In this document: piece after piece, positions 8,311 to 18,312 of the stretch
How the letters are laid out: each line of letters starts with the position of its first letter
Numbering within the stretch: position 1 is the stretch's first letter
Assembly (NCBI RefSeq): GCF_014235845.1
Contig: NZ_JACJUQ010000008.1
Coordinates: 107,543-171,542, forward strand
Reading direction: 5' to 3'
DNA from: Pontivivens nitratireducens
Lineage (GTDB): Bacteria; Pseudomonadota; Alphaproteobacteria; Rhodobacterales; Rhodobacteraceae
Length of the DNA: 64,000 nt
Program-made: the position numbers and the translations under genes
The notes under the pieces: generated by a model
Databases searched by the model: none
What the model was told of the DNA's origin: nothing
Seen by the model: only the letters and a program-made list of their open reading frames with translations

Positions 8311-9546
8311 ATGACCCAATCCCGCCTGTTCACACCCGTGCTGATCGCGGGATCGCTGATCATGATCGTCAGCTTCGGCATTCGGGCCAGTTTCGGTGTG
8401 TTCCAGTTGCCCGTCGCACAGGAATTCGGCTGGTTGAGGTCGGAATTCTCGCTGGCCATCGCGATCCAGAACCTTGCCTGGGGCTTCGGCCAGCCGGTCT
8501 TTTCCGCCATCGCGGAGAAGTTCGGCGACCGCAGGGCGATCATTCTGGGCGCGCTGACCTATGCGGCGGGGCTGGCGCTGTCGGCCTATGCGGTGACGCC
8601 GGGGCAAATCCAGATGTTGGAGATTCTCGTCGGCTTCGGCATCGCGGGAACCGGGTTCGGGGTGATCCTGGCCGTGGTGGGCCGCGCGACGGCGGACGAA
8701 CACCGCTCGATGGCGCTGGGGATCGCGACGGCGGCAGGCAGCGCGGGTCAGGTCGTCGGCCCCCCGGTTGCGGCGATTTTGCTGGGGTTCATGAACTGGA
8801 CGGGGGTGTTCACGATCTTTGCCTGTCTCATCATTGCCTCCCTCGCGTTGCTGCCGTTGATGAAGGTGCCCGCCCCCGCGTCCCGCGCCGAGGTGGAGGA
8901 GACGATGGGCCAGATCCTGAACCGCGCATTTCGCGATCCATCCTATATCCTGATCTTCGTCGGCTTTTTCTCGTGCGGCTATCAGTTGGGATTCATCACG
9001 GCGCATTTCCCCGCCTTCATCGCAGAGATTTGCGGCCCCATCGCACCGGGGGGGCTGCTGGCCAGCATCGGCGTGACGACCACGACGCAGCTGGGCGCAT
9101 GGTCCATCGCGCTGATCGGGCTGGCGAATATCGCGGGCACGATCTATGCGGGAAAGCTTGGCGCGACGCTGCCCCGAAAATATCTTCTCGCAGGAATATA
9201 TGCCGGTCGCACGATCATCGCGGGCACTTTCATCGTGCTGCCGATGACGCCGCTGACGGTCATCGTGTTTTCGATCACCATGGGCAGCTTGTGGCTGGCA
9301 ACGGTGCCGCTGACCTCGGGGCTGATCGCGCATATCTACGGTCTGCGCTACATGGGAACGCTCTACGGGATCGTGTTCTTCTCACACCAGGTGGGCAGTT
9401 TCATGGGGGTCTGGCTGGGCGGAAAGCTCTACGATCTCTACGGAACCTATACCGTCGTGTGGTGGGTGGGCGTAGGGATCGGCGCGTTCTCCGCCATTGT
9501 GCACTTGCCGATACGCGAACGCCGGGCGGTGCCTGTGATCGCCTGA
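8311..9546 (+). CDS. MFS transporter
   Basis: A 411-residue major facilitator with about twelve membrane helices. The loop between helices 2 and 3 reads FGDRRAIILGA, a variant of the MFS signature, and a charged central loop (PASRAEVEETMGQILNRAF) divides the halves. The N-terminal RASFGVFQLPVAQEFGW resembles monocarboxylate/oxalate-type (OFA-like) carriers, but the substrate cannot be told from the sequence. It is transcribed alone, divergent from zapE, with a candidate operator upstream. Confidence 0.85.
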   Translation: MTQSRLFTPVLIAGSLIMIVSFGIRASFGVFQLPVAQEFGWLRSEFSLAIAIQNLAWGFGQPVFSAIAEKFGDRRAIILGALTYAAGLALSAYAVTPGQIQMLEILVGFGIAGTGFGVILAVVGRATADEHRSMALGIATAAGSAGQVVGPPVAAILLGFMNWTGVFTIFACLIIASLALLPLMKVPAPASRAEVEETMGQILNRAFRDPSYILIFVGFFSCGYQLGFITAHFPAFIAEICGPIAPGGLLASIGVTTTTQLGAWSIALIGLANIAGTIYAGKLGATLPRKYLLAGIYAGRTIIAGTFIVLPMTPLTVIVFSITMGSLWLATVPLTSGLIAHIYGLRYMGTLYGIVFFSHQVGSFMGVWLGGKLYDLYGTYTVVWWVGVGIGAFSAIVHLPIRERRAVPVIA

Positions 9547-9736
9547 TCGCGGCTGCGGTGGCAAGACTGCGTCGAACAATACCTTCACAATCCTTGTGTA
9601 GCACTCGATGCACCGCCCTGCCGGGCACGCCGTCGCGCCTGCAAACCCTTTGACACGCCCCCAACGGGCCAAGACACTTGCAACGCGGGCCGCAACCCCG
9701 CAGGAAAGGCACGACCGCCATTAAACGGAGACTCCC

Positions 9737-10705
9737 ATGCCTGCAAAAGACCCCCTCTTCTCTGATCGTATGCTCAGCCTCGGGCTTGCCCGCGTGTCCG
9801 AGGCCGCTGCCATCGCCTCAGCCAAGCTGATCGGCTCCGGCGATGAGAAGGCCGCCGATCAGGCCGCCGTGGACGCGATGCGCACGCAGCTCAACATGCT
9901 CGACATCAAGGGTGTGGTCGTGATCGGTGAGGGGGAGCGGGACGAGGCTCCGATGCTCTATATCGGGGAGGAAGTCGGCACCGGCAACGGGCCCGGCGTC
10001 GATATTGCGCTGGACCCGCTGGAGGGCACGACCCTGACCGCCAAGGACATGCCCAACGCGCTGGCCGTTATCGCCATGGGGCCGCGCGGGTCCATGCTGC
10101 ACGCGCCCGACGTCTATATGGAAAAGCTGGCCATCGGGCCGGGTTATCCTGACGGGCTGGTCAATCTCGAAATGTCACCGACCCAGCGCATACAGGTCAT
10201 GGCCGCGGCCAAGGGGTGCCGGATGCAGGACGTGATGGTCTGCGTTCTGGAACGCCCCCGCCATCAGGAGCTGATCGCCGAAATCCGCGCCACCGGTGCC
10301 CGCATCCGCCTGATTACCGACGGCGACGTCGCCGGCATCATCCACTGCGCCGAGGCGGAAAAGACCGGGATCGACATGTATATGGGATCGGGCGGCGCAC
10401 CCGAGGGCGTTCTGGCCGCCGCCGCGCTGAAATGCATGGGCGGGCAGATGCAGGGCCGCCTGCTGTTCCGCAACGACGATGAGCGTGGCCGCGCGGACAA
10501 GGCCGGCATCACCGATTACGACCGCATCTACCAGCGGGACGATCTGGTGACGGATGACGTGATCTTCGCTGCGACCGGCGTGACCGACGGCTCCGTCGTT
10601 CAGGGTGCGCGGCGCGACGGCGATTATCTGGAGACGGAGACGATCCTGATGCGGTCAAAGACCGGATCGGTGCGTCGCCTGCACTATCGTCAGAAAAACA
10701 TGTAA
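9737..10705 (+). CDS. glpX: Fructose-1,6-bisphosphatase class II
   Basis: A 322-residue GlpX-type phosphatase that removes the 1-phosphate of fructose 1,6-bisphosphate in gluconeogenesis. Metal-binding motifs are VVVIGEGERDEAPMLYIGEE (about residues 56-75) and ALDPLEGTTLTAKDMPNALA (about 94-113). The C-terminal GSGGAPEGVLAAAALKCMGG is typical. ATG 9737 follows AAACGGAGACTCCC. The 190-bp leader should hold its promoter. The homoserine dehydrogenase gene that often precedes glpX in this order is absent. Confidence 0.95.
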   Translation: MPAKDPLFSDRMLSLGLARVSEAAAIASAKLIGSGDEKAADQAAVDAMRTQLNMLDIKGVVVIGEGERDEAPMLYIGEEVGTGNGPGVDIALDPLEGTTLTAKDMPNALAVIAMGPRGSMLHAPDVYMEKLAIGPGYPDGLVNLEMSPTQRIQVMAAAKGCRMQDVMVCVLERPRHQELIAEIRATGARIRLITDGDVAGIIHCAEAEKTGIDMYMGSGGAPEGVLAAAALKCMGGQMQGRLLFRNDDERGRADKAGITDYDRIYQRDDLVTDDVIFAATGVTDGSVVQGARRDGDYLETETILMRSKTGSVRRLHYRQKNM

Positions 10706-10713
10706 CCGCGATT

Positions 10714-10770
10714 ACCCTCCTCCATTGTGCAGGGGCATCTATGCTGGGCCCATTGTACAGGAGGAGGGGT
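10714..10770 (+). promoter_or_regulatory. Leader hairpin able to mask the purine-rich ribosome-site region
   Basis: ACCCTCCTCC (10714-10723) can pair with GGAGGAGG plus the following GGGT (10760-10770, one bulged G). The loop side holds a near direct repeat, CATTGTGCAGG / CATTGTACAGG (10723-10733 and 10751-10761). The right arm is an anti-SD-complementary tract 14 nt before the start at 10782, so folding could limit translation. A GGAG at 10773-10776 stays free, and no T-run follows, so it is not an ordinary glpX terminator. Confidence 0.3.
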
Positions 10771-10781
10771 TCGGAGACGTC

Positions 10782-11342
10782 ATGACAAACGCGCTGATCC
10801 TGATCGACATCCAGGATGCATTCATCGACCCGGCGAATGCGGCCTATTGGGGTGAGCGCAACAATCCGCAGGCGGAGCGGAACGCCGCGCGCCTGCTGGC
10901 GCATTGGCGGCAGGCGTCGCGGCCCGTAATCTTCGTTCGGCACCTCTCGACGACCCCCGGATCGCCGCTGATCGGTGCGGGTGCCGAGGTTCAGGCCGTC
11001 GTGGCCCCTCTCCCCGGTGAGCCGGTGCTGGAGAAATCCGCAAACTCCGCCTTTATCGGCACCGACTTGCAGCAACGCTTGCACGATCTGGGCGCGCGCG
11101 ACGTGACCCTTTGCGGCCTGACAACGCCACATTGCGTTTCCACAACCGTGCGCATGGCCGCCAATCTGGGCTTCGACGTGACCCTGGCCCACGATGCCTG
11201 CGCGGCCTTCACGCAGAACGTCCAGCCCGCCTGGCGTGGCGGAACCAAGCCCTCGGCGCAGGCCATCCACGAGGCCGCCATCGACCCCTTGCATGGTGAG
11301 TTTGCGCAAACACTGTCCACCGATCAGGTTCTGTCGCGGTAA
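10782..11342 (+). CDS. Isochorismatase-family cysteine hydrolase
   Basis: A 186-residue isochorismatase-fold hydrolase. The catalytic triad is visible: Asp in LILIDIQDAF (residue 8 or 10 region), Lys in EKSANSAFIGT (near residue 85) and Cys in LTTPHCVSTTVRMA (near residue 117), where the cis-peptide and Cys nucleophile lie. Family members hydrolyse amides such as nicotinamide, carbamoylsarcosine or peroxyureidoacrylate, or the isochorismate ether; the substrate here is unknown. ATG 10782 follows TCGGAGACGTC. The 3' end overlaps the convergent SnoaL-like gene by 19 bp. Confidence 0.85.
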   Translation: MTNALILIDIQDAFIDPANAAYWGERNNPQAERNAARLLAHWRQASRPVIFVRHLSTTPGSPLIGAGAEVQAVVAPLPGEPVLEKSANSAFIGTDLQQRLHDLGARDVTLCGLTTPHCVSTTVRMAANLGFDVTLAHDACAAFTQNVQPAWRGGTKPSAQAIHEAAIDPLHGEFAQTLSTDQVLSR

Positions 11343-11776
11343 TCCTGCGGTATCAGCGTCGCCCCAATGCTGACCTGCGTTTCGGCCCCCGGAACGATAT
11401 CGGTATTCTGTACTGCCACCGCCTGCCAGCCCTGCGGTCCGAGTGCGCAGACAAAGCTCAGCATGATGTGGCGATCGCCCGCGACCGTACCATCAGGCGC
11501 CCGTTGGCCGCTCAACCGCATCCGTGCATGGACCACCGCGTGATCCGGCCCCAGCATCCGCAGCTTCACACGCCCGACACGCAGCACCGAATCGCGAAAG
11601 AACGTCGTCAGCCCGTAGTGATGCGCCCGCTCGATCGCACCGCGATCATGCCACCAGATGCCCACGACATTCACGAAATCCGCATCCTCGACGCACAGAG
11701 CCGCCAACGCCGCCACATCCCGCGCCATCCACGCGGCGGCGAAGGCATGGGGAATGTCCTGCGGCGCGCCGACCAT
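11324..11776 (-). CDS. SnoaL-like (SgcJ/EcaC-type, DUF4440-like) protein
   Basis: A 150-residue cone-shaped NTF2-like domain. PHAFAAAWMARDVAALAAL is the usual first helix, followed by EDADFVNVVGIWWHDRGAI and a strand-rich second half (HAVVHARMRLSG). The family is catalytically diverse and no active site can be assigned. The start at 11776 (MVGAPQDIPH) is chosen because the upstream in-frame extension runs into the D-lactate dehydrogenase gene, which ends 32 bp before it. The two minus-strand genes could form one transcript. Confidence 0.75.
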   Translation of the reverse strand: MVGAPQDIPHAFAAAWMARDVAALAALCVEDADFVNVVGIWWHDRGAIERAHHYGLTTFFRDSVLRVGRVKLRMLGPDHAVVHARMRLSGQRAPDGTVAGDRHIMLSFVCALGPQGWQAVAVQNTDIVPGAETQVSIGATLIPQDYRDRT

Positions 11777-11808
11777 CTTCTGTCCTGAAATATCCCCGCC
11801 GGAGGCGC

Positions 11809-13182
11809 TCAATTCACCTCGACCATCTTGCCGGGATTCAGGATGTTCTGCGGGTCCAGCGCGGTCTTGATCGCGGCCATGACCTGCCATCCGTCGCCGT
11901 GTTCGTCGGCCATGTACTTCATCTTTCCCATGCCGATACCGTGCTCTCCTGTCACGGTGCCGCCCAAGCGCAAGGCTCGCTCCGCCATGCGGTGCGACAG
12001 GCGCTTGGCCTCGGCCAGTTCCTGCGCGTTGCCGTCCTCGATCAGCAGGGCGGAATGAAAGTTACCGTCGCCGACATGGCCCAGAATCGGGCCGGTCAGC
12101 GGGCTCTCCGCGATATCCGCCGAAGTTTCACGCACGGCCTGGGCCAGCGCGCTGATCGGAACGCAGACATCCGTGGTGACGGCACGGCAACCGGGGCGCA
12201 GCGCCTTGATCGAGTAATACGCGTTATGCCGGGCGTGCCACAGTTTGGCCCGAACCTCCTGCGCGGTGGACCAGTCGAAGGCGCTGCCGCCGAACTCCGC
12301 GACGATACCGCGAACGGTTTCGGCCTGCTCGGCCACACTCGTCTCCGATCCGTGGAATTCCATGAACAGATGCGGCACCAGCGGCATGTCGCGCCCATCG
12401 GCCCGGTTGACCGCATCCACGCATTCAGCGTCCAGAAACTCGATCCGCGCCATGGGCACGCCCAATTGCATGGTGGTCTGCACCGCGTTCACCGCGCTTT
12501 CCACATCGGGAAAGGCGCAGACAGCACTGGCAGCGGCCTCGGGCTGGCCGTGCAGGCGCAGGGTCAGCTCCGTGATGATGCCCAATGTCCCCTCGGAGCC
12601 GACGATCAGCTTGGTCAGGTCATATCCGGCCGAAGACTTTCGCGCCCGCGATCCGGTGCGGATGATACGGCCATCGGCCAGCACGACCTCCATCGCCAGA
12701 ACGTTCTCTCGCATGGTGCCATAGCGCACCGCTGTCGTGCCCGAGGCCCGCGTCGCCGCCATACCGCCGAGCGAGGCATTCGCCCCCGGATCGACCGGAA
12801 AGAACAGCCCCGTCGCGCGCAATTCGGCGTTCAGCGCTTCACGCGTGCAGCCCGGCTGCACCCGACAGTCCATATCCCCGTCGTTGACCTCGACCACAGC
12901 GGCCATGCTGCTCATGTCCAGCGAGATACCACCGCGCACCGCCAGGGCGTGCCCCTCCAGCGAGGTGCCGGTTCCCCATGGCACAATCGGGCAATCATGG
13001 GCAGCACAGATTTGCACGACCCGCTGCACGTCCGCCGTGCTGTCGGGAAAGACGACCGCATCGGGCAGCACCTCGTCGAAATAGCTTTCATTGCCGCCAT
13101 GCAGCGCCCGTATGCTGGCCCCTGTCTGTACTTTCTGCCCCAACGCCTTGCTCAGCTCTTCTACAGCCGTTTGAATGGTCAT
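11809..13182 (-). CDS. FAD-linked oxidase, D-lactate dehydrogenase / glycolate oxidase GlcD type
   Basis: A 457-residue PCMH-type flavoprotein. The FAD-binding half contains PWGTGTSLEGHALAVRGG (near residue 68) and DPGANASLGGMAATRASGT (near residue 130). The C-terminal cap has ILGHVGDGNFHSALL and GTVTGEHGIGMGKMKYM with the metal/substrate His residues, and it ends ALDPQNILNPGKM. The length and single-gene context (no glcE/glcF nearby) favour a D-lactate dehydrogenase of the LDHD type over the three-subunit glycolate oxidase; other 2-hydroxyacids remain possible. Confidence 0.87.
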   Translation of the reverse strand: MTIQTAVEELSKALGQKVQTGASIRALHGGNESYFDEVLPDAVVFPDSTADVQRVVQICAAHDCPIVPWGTGTSLEGHALAVRGGISLDMSSMAAVVEVNDGDMDCRVQPGCTREALNAELRATGLFFPVDPGANASLGGMAATRASGTTAVRYGTMRENVLAMEVVLADGRIIRTGSRARKSSAGYDLTKLIVGSEGTLGIITELTLRLHGQPEAAASAVCAFPDVESAVNAVQTTMQLGVPMARIEFLDAECVDAVNRADGRDMPLVPHLFMEFHGSETSVAEQAETVRGIVAEFGGSAFDWSTAQEVRAKLWHARHNAYYSIKALRPGCRAVTTDVCVPISALAQAVRETSADIAESPLTGPILGHVGDGNFHSALLIEDGNAQELAEAKRLSHRMAERALRLGGTVTGEHGIGMGKMKYMADEHGDGWQVMAAIKTALDPQNILNPGKMVEVN

Positions 13183-13249
13183 CTGTACCTCCCGCAGTTT
13201 GGCGCGATCCTGCGCAGCGGACGGTAAATTGTCAAAGGACGAGTCGACG

Positions 13250-13744
13250 ATGCAAGACGGACATGACGGCCCCTACGCCGCGCCAATCGAAACCCTGCCG
13301 CGCCGCGTGCCCGCCGAATGGATCGACCATAATGGGCACATGAACGTGGGATATTATTCCATCGCGTTGGATCAGGCGATGGACCATGTGTTCGACGATC
13401 ACCTCGGGCTGGGGCTGGCCTATGTGGAGCGGGACAAGATCGGCTCCTACGTCATTCAGGCGCATATGCATTACGTGGGCGAGATTCTGGAGGGTGAGGT
13501 TTTCACCGGGCGTTTCACACTGCTCGACCATGATGCGAAGCGGATTCACATTCTGGGCGAACTGGTCGTCGACGGAACCGTGCGCGCGCTGGCCGAACAG
13601 CTTATCATGTGTGTCGATCTGAAAACGCGCCGCTCCAGACCCTATCCGGACTGGGCGCAGAAGCGGTTGGCGCAGATGCTGTCGGATCATACCGATCAGC
13701 CGCGGCCGCCGCAGATCGGCATGCCGCTGGCGATCCGGCGCTAG
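13250..13744 (+). CDS. Hotdog-fold acyl-CoA thioesterase
   Basis: A 164-residue single hotdog domain. The motif WIDHNGHMNVGYYSIALDQA (about residues 23-42) is that of 4HBT-like/betainyl-CoA-type thioesterases, with the Asp-His-Asn-Gly-His cluster holding the catalytic Asp. The later VRALAEQLIMCVDLKTRRS is typical of the fused thioesterase tail of carnitine dehydrogenases, so a betainyl-CoA-like substrate is possible but unproven. ATG 13250 is 67 bp from the divergent D-lactate dehydrogenase start. It ends overlapping the exoD-like gene. Confidence 0.82.
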   Translation: MQDGHDGPYAAPIETLPRRVPAEWIDHNGHMNVGYYSIALDQAMDHVFDDHLGLGLAYVERDKIGSYVIQAHMHYVGEILEGEVFTGRFTLLDHDAKRIHILGELVVDGTVRALAEQLIMCVDLKTRRSRPYPDWAQKRLAQMLSDHTDQPRPPQIGMPLAIRR

Positions 13745-14337
13745 AACACGATACCCCAGACATGCCAGATCGCAACCGCCGTTCCCCCGACGAACAGATA
13801 GCCGATCAAGGCCAGCAATCCGTCACGGCCCAGCAGAGCCAGCCCGAAGGCCAAGATCGCCGCCGCAGCCGGTGTCATCGCGAACGGCACGAACCCCAGT
13901 ATGAAGACTGACGCCGCCAGCACCGCGCAGATGACCGATATCAGCAGCCGTGCGGGCCAATTGCGCACCAGTCCCGACAGTCGGGGCTTTAGCAACTTGT
14001 CCACCCTTTGCGCCCAGGGGCGGGCCTTTTCTATGGCGGCGTTCAGCTTGTCCTCACCGATTTCGCGCTTTGCGATGAACTTGGGCACCCAGACGCCCTT
14101 TTTGCCGAACCAGCTTTGCGCGATGAAGATCAGAATCAGCCCGGCGATAACATCCGCCGCCCCCGGAACGCCGCCGATCACCGGAATCAGCAACAGCGCC
14201 GACAGGATCACCAGCACGGCGCCAAGCGATCGGTCCTCGAACGAATGGACCAGTGCGCCGACGCTCGTCCCCTCCCGGTTCACCGACTCTGCAAAATCGT
14301 CGAGAACATCTTCCAGCGGTCTGGTTCCGTGCGACAT
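13741..14337 (-). CDS. ExoD family membrane protein
   Basis: A 198-residue ExoD-type protein: a soluble start (TRPLEDVLDDFAESVNREGT), then hydrophobic segments around LGAVLVILSALLLIPVIGG and ADVIAGLILIFIAQSWFG, and a C-terminal pair of membrane helices. ExoD affects exopolysaccharide production and nodule entry in rhizobia, by an unknown mechanism. The start at 14337 has a perfect AGGAGGATCGC ribosome site. The 3' end overlaps the convergent thioesterase stop by 4 bp. Confidence 0.85.
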   Translation of the reverse strand: MSHGTRPLEDVLDDFAESVNREGTSVGALVHSFEDRSLGAVLVILSALLLIPVIGGVPGAADVIAGLILIFIAQSWFGKKGVWVPKFIAKREIGEDKLNAAIEKARPWAQRVDKLLKPRLSGLVRNWPARLLISVICAVLAASVFILGFVPFAMTPAAAAILAFGLALLGRDGLLALIGYLFVGGTAVAIWHVWGIVF

Positions 14338-14479
14338 GCGATCCTCCTGAATGGCCAACGTGATATCCACGCAAAGGTTCATGACAAAGCCCCGCCAATA
14401 CGGTTGCACCGCAACGCACACGCGCGTAACAACGCCTCAATTTGCGCCCCAATTTGCCCGCGCCAGCTGAGGACGATCC

Positions 14480-17400
14480 ATGCCCAAACGTACCGATATC
14501 TCATCCATCATGATCATCGGCGCCGGGCCCATTGTCATCGGCCAGGCGTGTGAGTTCGATTATTCCGGCGCGCAGGCATGCAAGGCGCTGCGTGAGGAAG
14601 GCTACCGCGTCATCCTGGTCAATTCCAACCCCGCAACGATCATGACCGATCCCGACATGGCCGACGCCACCTATATCGAACCCATCACACCCGAGGTCGT
14701 GGCCAAGATCATCGAGAAGGAACGGCCCGACGCGCTGCTGCCCACCATGGGCGGCCAGACCGGCCTCAACACCGCGCTGGAGCTCGATGACATGGGCGTT
14801 CTGGCGAAATTCGACGTCGAACTGATCGGCGCGAAGCGTGAGGCCATCGAAATGGCCGAGGATCGCAAGCTGTTCCGGGAGGCGATGGACCGGCTCGGCC
14901 TCGAAAACCCGAAGGCCACCATCGTCAATTCGATGGAGGAGGCGATGGCCGCCATCAACGAGGTCGGCCTGCCCGCGATCATCCGTCCCGCCTTCACCCT
15001 TGGCGGCACCGGCGGCGGTGTGGCCTATAACCGTGAGGATTACGAGGCGATCTGCCGCTCCGGCCTCGACGCGTCCCCCGTCAGCCAGATCCTGATCGAC
15101 GAAAGCCTGCTGGGCTGGAAGGAATTCGAGATGGAGGTCGTCCGCGACAAGGCGGACAACGCGATCATCATCTGCGCCATCGAGAACGTCGATCCGATGG
15201 GCGTGCACACCGGCGATTCGATCACCGTGGCCCCGGCGCTGACCCTGACCGACCGTGAATACCAGATGATGCGCAATGCCTCGATCGCCGTCCTGCGTGA
15301 GATCGGCGTGGAGACCGGCGGCTCGAACGTGCAATGGGCCGTGAACCCCGAAAACGGCCGCATGGTCGTGATCGAGATGAACCCGCGTGTCAGCCGCTCC
15401 TCCGCCCTGGCGTCGAAGGCGACAGGCTTTCCCATTGCCAAGATCGCCGCGAAGCTGGCCGTCGGCTATACGCTGGATGAGCTGGACAACGACATCACCG
15501 GCGTCACCCCCGCTTCCTTCGAGCCGACCATCGACTATGTCGTGACGAAAATTCCCCGCTTCGCGTTCGAGAAATTCCCCGGCGCGCAGGACAACCTGAC
15601 CACGGCCATGAAATCCGTGGGTGAGGCGATGGCCATTGGCCGCACCATCCACGAGAGCTTCCAGAAGGCGCTGGCGAGCATGGAAACCGGCCTGACCGGA
15701 TTCGACGACATCGCCTTCGACAGCCGCGACGACCTGCTGGCCGAACTGGCCCGCGCCACCCCCGACCGCATCCGCGTCATCGCGCAGGCCATGCGCGACG
15801 GGCTGGACGACGATCACATCCGGACCATCACCTCCTATGACCCGTGGTTCCTCGCCCGGATACGGGAGATCGTGGAGGTCGAGGCAGATATCCTCGCCAA
15901 CGGCCTGCCCGAGGACACCACCGCCCTGCGCCGGGTCAAGATGATGGGCTTCACCGATGCCCGTCTCGCCACGCTGACCTCCCGCTCCGAAACGGAGATT
16001 CGTCACGCGCGGCTGCGTGCGGGCGTCAAGGCCGTGTTCAAGCGGATCGACACTTGCGCGGCGGAGTTCGAGGCCCAGACCCCCTACATGTACTCCACCT
16101 ACGAGGCGGACATGATGGGCGAGGTCGAATGTGAGGCCCGCCCCTCCGACGCGAAAAAGGTCGTCATCCTCGGCGGTGGTCCCAACCGGATCGGTCAGGG
16201 GATCGAGTTCGACTATTGCTGCGTCCACGCCTGCTACGCCCTGACGGCGGCGGGGTATGAAACGATCATGGTCAACTGCAACCCGGAGACGGTCAGCACC
16301 GATTACGACACCTCGGACCGCCTGTATTTCGAGCCGCTGACGTTGGAGCACACGCTGGAGATCCTGCGCGTGGAGCAGGAGGCCGGAACCCTGCATGGCG
16401 TCATCGTGCAGTTCGGCGGTCAGACCCCGCTGAAACTCGCCAACGCCCTGCAGGATGAGGGCATCCCGATCCTGGGCACTTCGCCGGACGCGATCGACCT
16501 GGCCGAGGATCGCGAGCGGTTCCAGAAGATGTTGGAAGAACTCGACCTCAAGCAACCCGTCAACGGCATCGCCTCCTCCGCCGAGCAAGCGATGCAGATC
16601 GCCGAATCCGTCGGCTATCCGCTGGTGATCCGCCCGTCCTATGTGCTGGGTGGTCGTGGCATGGAAATCGTGCGCGACACCGCGCATCTGGAACGCTACA
16701 TCGCCGCCGCCGTGCAGGTCTCGGGCGCGAACCCGGTCCTGCTCGACAGCTATCTGGCCGGTGCGGTCGAGGTGGACGTGGATTGCCTGTGCGACGGCAC
16801 ATCTGTCCATGTCGCGGGCGTGATGGAGCATATCGAGGAGGCCGGCGTGCATTCGGGCGACAGCGCCTGCTCCCTGCCGCCACATTCGCTCGACGCGGAC
16901 ACGGTGGCGGAACTGAAGCGCCAGTCCGAGGCGATGGCCCTGAAACTGGGCGTCGTCGGGTTGATGAACGTACAATTCGCGATCAAGGACGGCGTGATCT
17001 TCGTGTTGGAGGTCAACCCCCGCGCCAGCCGCACCGTGCCCTTCGTGGCCAAGGCCGTCGGTTCCCCCATTGCCAAGATCGCCGCCCGCCTCATGGCCGG
17101 TGAGAAGCTGTCCGCCTTCGAATTGAAGCCAGCGGAGCCGGAGCACGTCGCCGTCAAGGAGGCTGTCCTGCCCTTCGCCCGTTTCCCCGGCGTCGATACC
17201 CTGCTGGGGCCGGAGATGCGCTCCACCGGGGAGGTCATGGGCGTGGATACCTCGTTCCCGCGCGCCTTCCTCAAGGCGCAGATGGGCGCGGGGATCAAGC
17301 TGCCCGATCACGGCACCGCCTTCATCTCGATCAAGGATGCCGACAAGGGCGCACTGATGTTGGAGGCCGCGACGGTACTGTCCTCGCTCGGGTTCGAGAT

Positions 17401-17701
17401 CCTGGCCACCGCCGGCACGGCCAGCTGGCTACAGGACAATGCCGTGAAGGCCACGCAGGTCAACAAGGTCTACGAGGGGCGTCCGAACATCGTGGACGCA
17501 ATGAAGGACAAGCGCATCCAGATCGTGTTCAATACGACCGAGGGCGCACGATCCATCGAGGACAGCCGCGAGATCCGCCGCGTCGCGCTTTACGACAAGA
17601 TCCCGTACTACACCACCGCCGCCGGGGCGCGTGCCGCCGCATTGGCCATGAAGAACCGCCTTGAGGGTGATCTGACGGTCACGTCGCTGCAGGAACTCTG
17701 A
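14480..17701 (+). CDS. carB: Carbamoyl-phosphate synthase large subunit
   Basis: A 1073-residue enzyme, the same length as E. coli CarB. It makes carbamoyl phosphate from bicarbonate, ATP and glutamine-derived ammonia for arginine and pyrimidine synthesis. Two homologous ATP-grasp halves are visible: the first opens [20 protein letters not shown], the second [20 protein letters not shown] near residue 560. The glycine-rich loops are [15 protein letters not shown] and [13 protein letters not shown]. The C-terminal MGS-like allosteric domain starts near [13 protein letters not shown]. carA is not adjacent. Confidence 0.97.
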   Translation: MPKRTDISSIMIIGAGPIVIGQACEFDYSGAQACKALREEGYRVILVNSNPATIMTDPDMADATYIEPITPEVVAKIIEKERPDALLPTMGGQTGLNTALELDDMGVLAKFDVELIGAKREAIEMAEDRKLFREAMDRLGLENPKATIVNSMEEAMAAINEVGLPAIIRPAFTLGGTGGGVAYNREDYEAICRSGLDASPVSQILIDESLLGWKEFEMEVVRDKADNAIIICAIENVDPMGVHTGDSITVAPALTLTDREYQMMRNASIAVLREIGVETGGSNVQWAVNPENGRMVVIEMNPRVSRSSALASKATGFPIAKIAAKLAVGYTLDELDNDITGVTPASFEPTIDYVVTKIPRFAFEKFPGAQDNLTTAMKSVGEAMAIGRTIHESFQKALASMETGLTGFDDIAFDSRDDLLAELARATPDRIRVIAQAMRDGLDDDHIRTITSYDPWFLARIREIVEVEADILANGLPEDTTALRRVKMMGFTDARLATLTSRSETEIRHARLRAGVKAVFKRIDTCAAEFEAQTPYMYSTYEADMMGEVECEARPSDAKKVVILGGGPNRIGQGIEFDYCCVHACYALTAAGYETIMVNCNPETVSTDYDTSDRLYFEPLTLEHTLEILRVEQEAGTLHGVIVQFGGQTPLKLANALQDEGIPILGTSPDAIDLAEDRERFQKMLEELDLKQPVNGIASSAEQAMQIAESVGYPLVIRPSYVLGGRGMEIVRDTAHLERYIAAAVQVSGANPVLLDSYLAGAVEVDVDCLCDGTSVHVAGVMEHIEEAGVHSGDSACSLPPHSLDADTVAELKRQSEAMALKLGVVGLMNVQFAIKDGVIFVLEVNPRASRTVPFVAKAVGSPIAKIAARLMAGEKLSAFELKPAEPEHVAVKEAVLPFARFPGVDTLLGPEMRSTGEVMGVDTSFPRAFLKAQMGAGIKLPDHGTAFISIKDADKGALMLEAATVLSSLGFEILATAGTASWLQDNAVKATQVNKVYEGRPNIVDAMKDKRIQIVFNTTEGARSIEDSREIRRVALYDKIPYYTTAAGARAAALAMKNRLEGDLTVTSLQEL

Positions 17702-17708
17702 ACCGGTC

Positions 17709-17731
17709 GCGCCCCCTTAGTCCGGGGGGCG
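17709..17731 (+). terminator. Possible GC hairpin after carB
   Basis: CGCCCCC pairs with GGGGGCG around TTAGTCCG, 7 bp after the carB stop. No T-run follows, so it would be a weak or Rho-assisted end. The 206 bp from 17702 to 17907 hold nothing else that I can name. Confidence 0.3.
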
Positions 17732-17907
17732 GCAGGCTTTGTGTGCTGGCAAATGTCGATGGCTGCGCCTCAGCTCGACCGGCTGTGGAAACGCGAATAT
17801 GGCGAGGCAGTCCCCGTACGAAAATCACAGACAGCCATCGGCACGGATGGTCTGACGGCCGCCAAAGCCAGCGGCCTGCCACGTCGCCATCGCCATTCAG
17901 TGCAGTC

Positions 17908-18195
17908 CTAGGATTTCAGCGCCGCGATGACCTGCTCGACGCTGAATTTATCGTCCTTATCGGGACGATGCGTCAGGGTATACTGCGCCATTGGATGAAT
18001 TTCCGCCTGTCCGCTCGGCACCAGGCGCAATCGGACATATCGTCCCTGACGGATGCAGGACTGAATCTCGACGGCACCCGGCGCGGGGGAATGCGCCTCC
18101 CTGACTTCAAAGCGAAATCTGAAGCCATTTCGGCCATTTAGCCAGATCGCGCCCAAATGAGTGGTGTTTTTTTCGAACGTGGAGGAATCGAACAT
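17908..18195 (-). CDS. Hypothetical 95-aa protein
   Basis: A 95-residue soluble, slightly basic protein (MFDSSTFEKNTTHLGAIWLN...), predicted to be mostly beta-strand, with an ending (KFSVEQVIAALKS) that looks like a genuine helix. No family recognised. It fills the gap between carB and tdk and is divergent from tdk. The upstream AGAAGAAGAAACG is a weak ribosome site. Base composition is less GC-rich than its neighbours, which could mean acquired DNA or simply poor conservation. The opposite-strand frame looks less protein-like. Confidence 0.5.
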   Translation of the reverse strand: MFDSSTFEKNTTHLGAIWLNGRNGFRFRFEVREAHSPAPGAVEIQSCIRQGRYVRLRLVPSGQAEIHPMAQYTLTHRPDKDDKFSVEQVIAALKS

Positions 18196-18312
18196 CGCAG
18201 ACCATATCGTTTCTTCTTCTTTTCCCCAGATTTCGCCTGTTCGACGTTCCTGTCAACAACATATTGCGCTAGTTTGATCTGGGTTACAATTTCGCGCGGG
18301 AAAAAATCATAG

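Noticed and set aside
10714..10770. CCTCCTCC tract as a CcsR/cuckoo small RNA
   Set aside because: Those RNAs present CCUCCUCCC in hairpin loops, usually in tandem copies; here the tract is in a stem and single.
14501..17311. 936-residue open frame opposite carB
   Set aside because: A product of high GC and third-position bias; low complexity, rich in His, Gly and Arg.
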